Assembly (NCBI GenBank): GCA_023052935.1
Contig: CM041295.1
Coordinates: 16,244,880-16,308,879, forward strand
Length of the DNA stretch: 64,000 nucleotides
DNA from: Piezodorus guildinii
Taxonomy: Eukaryota; Arthropoda; Insecta; Hemiptera; Pentatomidae
Direction of reading: 5' to 3'
Position numbers and translations under genes: made by a program. Numbering within the stretch: the first letter of the stretch is position 1; every line of letters begins with the position of its first letter. The notes under the pieces were generated by a model. The model did no database searches, had not been told where the DNA came from, and saw nothing but the letters and a program-made list of their open reading frames with translations. Positions 55,560 to 64,000 of the stretch are shown here, piece by piece.

Positions 55560-58228
55560 ACGAGGCCACTGCCGTTTCAACCTTCTAGGTGGGTTGTATG
55601 GATGGGTGGGGCTGAATAGGGATTGAGCTAGAGGATTAGGATGATGAATGAGATTCTGGTGGAATTTGGAAAATTTGGATGGAATCAGGTCTGAAATAAA
55701 AGGAACATTAAGGTCGTGGTGCAAGGTATAGTTGGAAACATAATAAGGAGCATTTACTATTGTACGGAGGACTTTGGATTGAAAGGATTAAATGCGTTTG
55801 ATGTTAGTACGTTTAGCTGTCCCCTACAGTTCAAGTCCGTAGGTCCAGATGGGCTTCAGTATTGTCCTGTAGATTAATAATTTGTTGTCAACTGTAAGTT
55901 CAGATTTTCTGTTAGGTAGTCGGTATAACTGTCCGAATCGTCGGTTGAGTTCTTGTCTTTTAAGTCTTGTATGTGGGTTCCAAGTCAATCTTTTGTCTAA
56001 TAGTAAGCCAAGATACCGGACTGTATCTGAAGGAGGAATTCGAATGGAATTGAAGTAAACTGGCGGACAGGAGTTTCGTCGAAGAGTGAAGGTTACGTGT
56101 TTGCATTTGGCTTCGTTCACCTTAATGCGCCAAGCATTACACCAGTCTTCGATAAGAGAAAGGTGTCTTTGCAGGTTTAAGGATGCTGTTTCAGGATTGG
56201 AATGGATGATAGGATGGCGGTGTCGTCTGCAAAAGTTGCCAGAAAGGTATCAGGATGTGTAGGAATATCAGCAGTGTAAAGGATGTAGAGGACGGGTCCC
56301 AAGACGCTGCCTTGAGGAACACCGGCCTCAACGGGATAAAGGTTAGAAAATTCTACACCACAGCGAACGCGGAAGGAACGGTTTGAGAGATAGGATCGGA
56401 GAATGAGGTATAGAGACTGGGGTAAGTGGGTTTTCAGCTTGAAGAGTAATCCAGTGTGCCATACCCGGTCAAAAGCTTGCGCAATGTCCAGAAACGCACC
56501 AGAACAATACTCTTTGCATTCAAGAGCTGAGGAAATATGGTCTACAACTCGGAGCCCCTGTTGAACTGTGGAATGCTGAGGACGGAATCCAAACTGATGG
56601 GAAGGAAGATTTTGAGATTCTAATATGGGTAGGATACGTTTAAGAAGGAGCCTTTCGAAGATTTTTGAGAGGATGGGGAGTAGACTAATAGGCCTGTAGG
56701 ATGAAGTGTTGCTGGAAGGTTTACCTGGTTTTAGGAAGAGAATGATTGTGGAATGTTTCCACAAGAGGAAAATAGGTGGTGCGTAGGATGCAGTTGTAGA
56801 TATAGGTAAGGAATATAATAGCTTTCTGCGGAAGTTGACGGAGGATCTGGGGGGTAAGGAGATCATGTCCAGGAGATTTACGGAGGGTAAGTTTTTGGAG
56901 AAGATATTTGACCTCAGAGGGATTAATAGCTTTAGGAGGTAGGGAAAGTGGAATTGGTGACATAAGAAAGTCTTGCACTGTTGCGGTGTGATTGGCGTGG
57001 GATTCCGGGTGAGGAGTGAAAACTTTGGAGAGGTGTGTGGCGAATTCCTCGGCTTTATCTTCATCAGACGCAGCCCAGGAGTCATCACCACGTCGGAGAG
57101 GATGGGAAACTTGATGGTATTTTAGGATCTTTTTCGTGACATTCCACAGGGAATTATCACGAGCTGATAGAGAGGAGAGGTAGGAATTAAAGGACTGGGA
57201 ACGGAAGGTCGCCAACTCCCTCTTCAATTGTCTACAATAGAAGTTATAGGAGCGGCGATCTGTTGGGTGTCGGGTGCGCTGCCATAATGATCTTGCTCGG
57301 CGTTTGGTATGGATGAGGTCTATAATATGTTGTGGAAAATGATTTTGGTGAGGATTTATATTGGGGTGTTTAGGAGAGGAGGCAGTCCAGACAGCTTGTT
57401 GGATGGCGGTGGTAAAGGAATAGACGGAATTATCTAGGTCATCTGGGGTTTTGAGGGTTACTCTGAGGTCAATATTATCGGTCAGGATTTGGCGGAAAAG
57501 GTTCCAGTTGACAGGGCCTCGGATGAATGATGGTGGAATGGGTTTTGGAATTGGAGTGAGAGATACTTTTAGGATCAGTGGACTATGGTCTGAGGATAGT
57601 TCATCAAGGCGAGTTACAGAAAAGTTGAGGGAGCCTAATCCGCTGTGGATAAAGAAGTCGAGGATGTCAGGATTGCGGTTAGGATCGGTTGGCCAGTAGG
57701 TAGGGGAGTCAGGAGGAGGATATTAAAATTTCGGGAGTTGAGTGCAGACAGCAAATTTCGTCCCCGAGAATTCGTGGTTCTGGAACCCCACTGCTGATGC
57801 TTGGCGTTTAAGTCTGCACCCAGAATGAAACGATTTCCTAAGGAATCCAGGAAGGATACAAATTCGGAATTGGAAATGGAATGTTTAGGAGGGCAGTATG
57901 CAGATGTGAGGGTTACCGGAAAGGAAAAAGTCTTGATTACTATGGCTGTGGCTTGTAGGAAATCATTTGTGGGAAGTGGGAGTAAATGATGAGAGAGGGA
58001 TTGGTGGACAATGATAGCAGAACCGGCATGGGCTTTGCCGTCTGGGTGGTCAGTACGGTATGTGATGTATTGCGGTATTTTGAAGTACTGTTTAGTCGTT
58101 AGTCTTGTTTCAGTTATAAGTGCAACATCGATTGTTTTGTCCTGCAACAACGCTGTCAGTTCGTCAGTATGATTTCTAACACCATTCGCATTCCAAAGGA
58201 GAATGGATAAGGAGTTAGGTGAATTCAT
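55560..58228 (-). pseudogene. Jk-A copy 3 ORF2, several frameshifts
   Basis: The start ATG at 58228 follows the ORF1 stop directly (TAAATG). Frame 1 (to 57635) holds WNANGVRNH, TETRL and GADLNAKHQQWG. Further frames at 57227-56721 and 57091-56177 hold SSYRPISLLP, GAFLDIAQAFDRVWH, AGVPQGSVLGP and the catalytic FADDTAILS. A last frame (56120-55824) holds RYLGLLLDKRLTWNPHTRLK to TYGLEL, and the C-terminal codons continue to about 55560. At least four frame changes interrupt it. Catalytic motifs are still recognisable, so the decay is by small indels rather than large deletions. Confidence 0.88.
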
Positions 58229-59525
58229 TTAAGGATTTTCCAAGGCAGGGATTAGATTTGATACTAGATTTGTAAGGAGTGATATAAGCGGCATAACAAG
58301 AGATTTGATTTCGGAGATGAACGATGTCATTAGACTGGTAAGATCTGTGACGTTTGATGGTGGAGGGATATGAGAAATTTGATGTTGAGGAGTTTTTTGA
58401 AGATTAGGTAAACTTTGAGGGATAGATTGTTGTACAATAGATTGAGAAAGTTGAGGAAAAAGTTGTTCCGGCAGTGCCTCGACTTCATGATTCTGGTTTC
58501 CACCTCCAAGCAAGTGGGCAAATGATACGTTAGAATTTACAAGTTTAGATGGTTCTCTTCTGCTTCTGGTTAGTACAGGTGTTTCATTCGGATCCTGAGG
58601 TTTTTGGTATCTGTTTCTGAGTTTCTTGTAGATTTCACATCCCTTGTAGTTAGCCGGGTGGTCCTTGAGGCACAGAGCACATACAGCGGGTGTAGATCTT
58701 GATCTTGTACATTCTTCTGTTTTATGCTGTTCACCGCATTTCACACAGCGTGGTATGTGATGGCAATAACTTTTGGTATGACCATATGCCTGACAGTTAT
58801 GACACTGAAATATTTCCCTCTTTGTGTAAGGTTTTTCAACTTTTACACGGGTATAGTACAGTCTACTGAGGTCATAGATTTTTTCGACTCCTGCTGATGG
58901 TTCCAAGTCCACGAAGAATAGAGGCAGTGGACTTTTATCTTTTAGAACGTTGGTGACTTGCCTCACTTGGAATCCTAATTCTGTCAGTTCTTCTTTGATA
59001 GCTTCAACGGGTGTTGAGGAATGTAGGTTTCTGATTACGACCCTTAATGCTCTCTCCTGGCGCAGCTGATAAGTATGAAAGTCAGCTTTGGTCTCAGTCA
59101 GATATTTTACAATCTTTCTGTAGGTTTCAGCAGTAGTCGGAGATATTTTAGTATCATTGGTTCTACTTATACAATAATAACTATTAGGATCAGTTACTTT
59201 GTTTAAATGCGCACACATCAGTTTAAAATTTTTAATATTTTTAGCAAATATTGGTGGAGGTAGTGGTTCCCTGGGTATAGGAGAAGATTCCATGGTTTCT
59301 TTTTCATTTTGGAGGATCTCAAATGGATTCGGTGTAAAAAACGGGGATTCATCAGTTATTCCTTGTGATGATGTGCTGGGCTGTGGTTCAGATCCTAATG
59401 AGGTAGCTGGCGCGGTCGCTGGTTGGAATTATTTTTTTATTTTGTTCACGGCGGGGTCTCTGTTTTGTAGGAGACGAGTTAGAACCTGCAGATCTAGATC
59501 TTTTACTTGCAGACTTTGAGGACAT
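58229..59525 (-). pseudogene. Jk-A copy 3 ORF1, frameshifted near its N-terminus
   Basis: The ATG at 59525-59523 starts MSSKSASKRSRSAGS, parallel to copy 1. The frame then shifts near 59400-59450, after which homologous sequence (TDESPFFTPNPFEI) continues open to the stop at 58229. That long part, 354 codons from the ATG at 59293, includes PPPIFAKNI, PLFFVDLEPS and three zinc knuckles: CHNCQAYGHTKSYC, CVKCGEQHKTEEC and CALCLKDHPANYKGC. The stop abuts the ORF2 ATG. Confidence 0.88.
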
Positions 59526-59870
59526 GACTTGATGAAAATATCTCATTGATTAAGAAAATAATAATAATAAATAAATAATGAGATAAGAATTAAAGATAAA
59601 AGAAAGATAAGTTAACGAAAAGCAAGCCCGAGCTTGCCGAGCTAGCGGCAATCAGCTGATCAGTGACCCTCCTTTCACTTTTGCGTGATTGTACAAAGTA
59701 AATTATAACTTTGCTTACCGAAATTTCTCCAATATTCACTGCCGTAGTATTCCTGAGGTCTAGTGATGTTCTCCAGACTGAATTCAAGCGAATTCCTACT
59801 GAAAAATGCAAAAATCTGAGAGACGATGTAACGTATGACTGTTATCATCGAGCGCATCCGAATTACATAA

Positions 59871-60205
59871 ATTACTAATTTAAATTACAAAGGCATAAAC
59901 TATCATATTTTCCAACAAGTTCTATCTTTCCCATTTGACAAAAAACGGCACTAACGTTTTTAATTTAACTCAATACATTAATGTGTACTTAAATTGAATT
60001 TTTAATATCATGTATGTTTTATCCTTGCTTTCATATTATAACAAGGCTTTTATTCGGCATTTCCTAATGTCTTATTATCATTGAAATAATTTGATATTTG
60101 AATAGTGCTTCAATGTCGGGTTTTAAAATTTGCACCTCTAAAGTCTAACATTTATTTCGATTATAACATATCGCTAACCATCTTTAATTATTAATTGCGG
60201 TTAAC
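59871..60205. other. AT-rich intergenic DNA
   Basis: Nothing recognisable was seen between Jk-A copy 3 and the TA repeat. Confidence 0.45.
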
Positions 60206-60208
60206 ATT

Positions 60209-60213
60209 TATAT

Positions 60214-60247
<34 letters not shown>
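60209..60247. repeat. (TA)n microsatellite
   Basis: A TA run with one interruption, directly before a SINE head. Confidence 0.95.
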
Positions 60248-60249
60248 AT

Positions 60250-60520
60250 AAGAAAGAAGGGAGCGGCGTTGTTTAGTAGATAGAGAACTCAATAACTGTT
60301 CTCCAGGTCTCGAGTTCGAATCCCAGCTGAGGCAGTACAATTTTATTCTGATATTTCAGCCATAGGGTGACTCTAGAGTATAAAGACCTTTCTGGAGCAT
60401 ACCCAGACTCTATAAAATAGATACATAAAATTGGTGGAAAGAACCTCGCTGCTAAACGTGATCCCCTCGCACGGCCGTTGGCCTAGAAATAGTACCTGTA
60501 TCTAAATTGGAGAATATTGA
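60250..60520 (+). mobile_element. tRNA-derived SINE, family 2
   Basis: The A-box region GCGTTGTTTAGTAGATAGAG and B-box region GAGTTCGAATCCCAGC are spaced as in tRNA genes. The body ends GCACGGCCGTTGGCCTAGAA, shared with 16.86-17.05 kb. There is no acceptor-stem pairing or tRNA-length product, so it is a SINE rather than a tRNA gene. Confidence 0.75.
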
Positions 60521-60854
60521 TACAATTAAAAAAGAATTTTATGGAAGAAAAAATAAGACATATTTTCCTAGGTAGAAAAATAAAGCTAGTATTACTGATG
60601 TTTAATATACAGCTGGAAAACTACAGATTTCGTATTTGTCATCTTGTCACAGTTTTTCTGCGATTTTAATATCACCCCTGTCAGAGACCAGTCCCAGAAT
60701 CGAACCCTTTAATATATACACCCACTAGTATATAATCTTCTCATTCGATTCTTTACATTCTTAGATTCTTGAAATGAATATGACCCCGCTACGGTCGCTA
60801 AATCATATGAGTGTTATATACTCCCTTTTTTAAAGAATATAATTGAATAGAATA

Positions 60855-61915
60855 TAATAGAAAATAATCTTTATTCTGGGACATAGTTCCTTAAGAACAA
60901 CAAATATGTACAATTAAAGTATACAGTGTATCTGGCCAAAAGACCAAATGATCACGATTAATTCTTGTTTATAATGGTGTAAGAAGTAATAAAATAAAAA
61001 AAAGGAATATATCTATACAATAAAACAAAAGAGTAAAATAAATAAACTTCTTCAGATGCATACATTTGCTGAACAAAACTAAATTTAAAAATTATTAATA
61101 AATTAAGTTAGGTATGATCAATAAATAATATTTCCTTTTTACATTCAAAATCTGATGTTTGATATAAAACGTCATTGCTGTTGAGCCTCTGTTTGGGAAC
61201 ACAGGAGGTATTGGAACAGTTGGGACTTGAATGATGATAGAGATGAAGCATGGCGGATATGTGTAGGTAGGGAATTCCAGAGATTTGCAGAGCGGACAAG
61301 AAAGGAATGATCAAAATTTGTTGTTCTATGGGTAGGAATGTAAAGGTCAGAATGGCGAGACCTTGAGGGAGTGGATTGACGATTTAAATTGTAGAAGACT
61401 GTGGATATAAGGAGGGAGCTGGGTGTTAATGGTTAGGTAAAGGAATGATCCTAGGAAATATTGTTTACGAATTGGAGGGAGGAGCCACTTCAACTTGCCG
61501 TATAAATGGGTCACATGAGACAGCTTCGGAGTGTTGAGGACAAATCTTAAAAATATGTTCATAATTCGCTTTAGCCTGTCCTCAAGCACTGTCGGGAGGC
61601 CACCATATACTAAGCAGCAATAGTCAAAGTGGGGGGAAACAAATGAGGAAATAAGGAGGTTACGGATGGATAGTGGAAGAAGATGACGGGAACGATGAAA
61701 GTATTTGAGGGTACTTATTGTTCTGCATAAAATTTGGGCAATATGGGGTTCCCATGAAAGGGTTTGGTCAATGGTAATACCCAGGTTTCTGACTGATGAG
61801 CTGAAGGTGATTGGGTATTAATTTAGGATTAGATTCGGAAATGTATTGTTGGATCTAAGGAGGGAACTGGAACCTATAACAATGGCCTGCGTTTTCATAG
61901 CATTCAACCTGTTTA
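60855..61915 (-). pseudogene. LINE-G (CR1/Jockey-like), 5'-truncated ORF2 end
   Basis: From about 61910 the minus strand reads LNAMKTQAIVIGSSS, then VRNLGITIDQTLSWEPHIAQ, RSRHLLPLSIRNLL and FVSPHFDYCCLVYGGLPTVL. It continues EDRLKRIMNIFLRFVL, HVTHLYGKLKWLLPPIRKQY, the classic post-RT segment of CR1/Jockey-superfamily LINEs. At least one stop precedes YPITF. A 3' UTR fills 60.86-61.3 kb. The RT active site is not included. Confidence 0.8.
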
Positions 61916-62715
61916 TAATGAAAAATATGCAAGCAACTCAGACTTTTCCTAATCCAGTAAGCTAAAAAGTTTCCGAGAATATAAACAGAACAGTTTTACG
62001 AGAAAAGAGAAACTGAAGAATTTAAATTATTTAATCTGGAGGGAAAAAGATACGTTGGCGAGGAAGCAGTCCTACATATTTTAAATAAGATAAAGGTCGT
62101 ATGGCGTTGGGGCTAACCGGCTTACATCGAGAAACTATTTACAGTACCCCTTTCATATAACACCCACGGAGTTCAGTCATCTTAATATAGAGCATTCTAT
62201 AAAAAAATTCAATAAGTATATATTGCTTGAACATAACCCCCTTTTGCAATCGCTCTAAATTAAGGACAAATCGTTGACACAATAAATTAAGTTTTTCTGA
62301 GCTAATGTGTTTTTTAATGACTGCACTCTGAATTAAGTTTCCCATGGTATTTGTTCTAATTTTAATCATAGTTTGAATGCAATAAAACCGTTAATAAGTT
62401 GTTTATATATTTCGAAACATATTACTTTGGGTTCTTAATGACAGGTTTATCAAATTTCGGTCATGATAAATCGCCAAAAAGTCCTACTTACAATATGGTA
62501 TGAATTTATGTATGTACTTCCAATCTACTATGAACCCATGTACATAAAACCTTTCTGGGTTGTAGAGGTACAGGATTTTCAACTCAAAAAATATACAACC
62601 GGAGAAATACGTAATATTACATTTGATATTAACACTATATATGCACGAGACACCATTAATGTATAATATATCATGTTCCAGACTATTGGTTAGTTTGGCA
62701 TGCAATGCATATATA
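61916..62715. other. Intergenic DNA
   Basis: No gene was recognised. A GC-balanced strip at 62040-62140 (ACGTTGGCGAGGAAGCAGTC, TATGGCGTTGGGGCTAACCG) is unassigned. Confidence 0.4.
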
Positions 62716-62721
62716 CATATA

Positions 62722-63635
62722 TTGGGTTGTGTCACATGAAATGTCCGTTTTCAAGGTAAAGGATTTTTATTAAAAATACGATATGACAACAAGATAATTT
62801 TATTCGACGTATTTACCTTCTTTTTCTACACATTCTTTCCAACGTGACACCAACTTTTTTATCCCCGAACTGAAAAACTCAGAGCTTTGAAGTGAAACAA
62901 AATCTGAAAACGCACTTTTCAATTGATCATCATTTTCAAAAAGTTTTCCTTTGACGAAGTTGTCTAAATTCTGAACAGGTGGTAACTGTTGGAGACAAGT
63001 CGGGAGAATATGGCAGGTGCGGAAGAACTTCGTAGCCCAGTTCTTTGAATATTCGCACGGTATGTTTTGAAACATGTGGTCTTGCTGCCGCTCAGTGAGA
63101 TCATGAGATACCCATGTATCGAGCTTTTTTACTTTCCCAATACACTTTAAATGTCTGAAAACGGTAGATGCACTTGCCTTTAGTTGTGCTGAGAGTCCTT
63201 TAACTGTTTGGTAGGGGTTTCCTTCTACAGTATGTTTGAGGGCATCGTTGTATATTACGGATGGAAGTCTTGCTTGGGCAAGTTTTCCAAGTTGGTATCC
63301 CCAGCTGAATACTTAACAAACCAACGGCGAATGGTCTGTTCATCAACACTCCCTTCCCCAAACGCCTTGCAAATATTTCTAGCGACCTAAGCTGCTGAAT
63401 GGCTCAGTTTAAATTCGTACAAAAATATTACTCGAAAATCGCGTGTTTCCATGTTCATATTTGGAGGTATACTAAAAAGTGGGTAATTGATTGGGAAGCT
63501 AATGTTTATAATACAAAGGTAGAGGATTAGTAACTGCTTACTTTAAATATGTAAACATTCGGAAGAAAACAACAGAGACCTGCAAAATCCTTTATGAATT
63601 TCTGAAACTATAAAAACGGATATTTTATGTGAAAC

Positions 63636-63642
<7 letters not shown>
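62722..63642 (-). mobile_element. Mar-2 mariner, 921 bp, transposase decayed and deleted
   Basis: Left terminal repeat TTGGGTTGTGTCACATGAAA and right terminal repeat (reverse complement TTGGATTGTTTCACATAAAA) are flanked by TA (62720-62721, 63643-63644). On the minus strand the transposase starts MNMETRDFRVIFLYEFKLSH at about 63456, with RRWFVKYSAGDTNLE in the next segment and the DNA-binding part interrupted by stops. After a YLMISLS-like stretch the sequence jumps to the region following HDNARPH, and then reads SAFSDFVSLQSSEFFSSG and RWKECVEKEGKYVE. The catalytic centre is largely missing. This is the most complete Mar-2 copy here, but it is inactive. Confidence 0.88.

Positions 63643-63707
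<65 letters not shown>
63643..63707. repeat. (TA)n run and T run
   Basis: About 21 TA units followed by a T run of about 20, directly next to the mariner end. Confidence 0.95.
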
Positions 63708-63709
<2 letters not shown>

Positions 63710-63774
63710 TCGGTGCAATAATATATAGAAGCTGGTTGAAATTTATTTTTGTGATTTATGGTGAAGACAAAGTC

Positions 63775-63900
63775 TTACTAAGGGATAATCGGATAGTTTA
63801 GGGTAGTGGTCTCAGCCGAAGTTCAAGAGATAAGTCTGAGGACCCATTTAAACCACAAGAGCGAGTAAACATTTCTATTTCAAACCTAAAATATAACATC
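63775..63900 (-). repeat. Dispersed repeat R-E, inverted copy
   Basis: TAATCGGATAGTTTAGGGTA and CCACAAGAGCGAGTAAACAT are the reverse complement of the R-E landmarks at 30.5-30.7 kb. Confidence 0.6.
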
Positions 63901-63934
63901 TTTATTCATTAATAACTTTTTCCTCACTATATAT

Positions 63935-64000
63935 GAAATAGGCAGTAAGGGGAAGTTTTGCGATCGTCCAAATTAGCCAAAGTACTGGCATCCTTCATCC
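63935..64000 (-). repeat. Dispersed repeat R-I, start of an inverted copy at the window edge
   Basis: AGTAAGGGGAAGTTTTGCGA resembles the left border of the inverted R-I copy at 27.77 kb. The rest would lie outside the window. Confidence 0.45.

Larger units (their letters stand above)
55209..59870 (-). mobile_element. Jk-A LINE copy 3, full length but decayed
   Basis: GAATTACATAA at 55209-55219 and 59860-59870 is a perfect 11-bp target duplication around a 4.64-kb minus-strand element. Its poly-A tail is a pure 78-nt T run (55220-55297). The 5' region aligns with copy 1. Both ORFs carry frameshifts, so this copy cannot move alone. Confidence 0.93.

Noticed and set aside
60250..60330. Genuine tRNA gene
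   Set aside because: A- and B-box-like sequences are present, but cloverleaf stems do not pair and a shared SINE body follows.

Overview
This window is AT-rich eukaryotic DNA made almost entirely of transposable elements, their remnants, and simple or tandem repeats. I see no convincing host gene, tRNA or rRNA gene. The host is most likely an arthropod. The dominant elements are Jockey-clade LINEs (ORF1 with three gag-type zinc knuckles, ORF2 with apurinic endonuclease plus reverse transcriptase), and mariner elements, tRNA-derived SINEs and other invertebrate-type LINEs surround them. No species can be named from the sequence. Family labels (Jk-A, Jk-B, Mar-1, Mar-2, LINE-G, R-D to R-J) are mine.

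Layout: 1-10 kb holds a ~109-bp satellite, a 21-bp minisatellite, a SINE, a 509-bp solo LTR, a 149-bp foldback MITE, and a Mar-2 mariner with a LINE nested in it. At 9.3-10.4 kb a degraded Tc1-like unit contains a foldback with a hammerhead-ribozyme-like core. 10.9-15.7 kb is full-length LINE Jk-A copy 1 (minus strand, ORF1 open, ORF2 with one frameshift). 16-24 kb has SINEs, LINE tails, an 18-unit 51-bp minisatellite and an old mariner. 25-38 kb has truncated Jk-B LINEs, RTE-like LINE scraps, a 31-bp minisatellite and a deleted Mar-2. 39.7-40.6 kb is a mariner with perfect terminal repeats and an in-frame deletion in its transposase. 41-46 kb has LINE fragments and a ~630-bp inverted-repeat element with a hammerhead-like motif in each arm. 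47.7-52.3 kb is the best element in the window: Jk-B with both ORFs open, a 10-bp target-site duplication and a 4-nt ORF1/ORF2 overlap. 53-54 kb is a ~200-bp tandem repeat split by a truncated Jk-A. 55.2-59.9 kb is full-length but decayed Jk-A copy 3 with a 78-nt poly-T. 60-64 kb has a SINE, LINE-G and a Mar-2 mariner.

The genes form element life cycles rather than a host pathway. Jk-A and Jk-B ORF1 and ORF2 would supply the RNA-binding protein and the nicking/reverse-transcription enzyme for target-primed reverse transcription. Many insertions can be dated relative to each other because their 9-15-bp target duplications are readable. Most short open frames in the window come from repeats or lie antisense to LINE ORFs.
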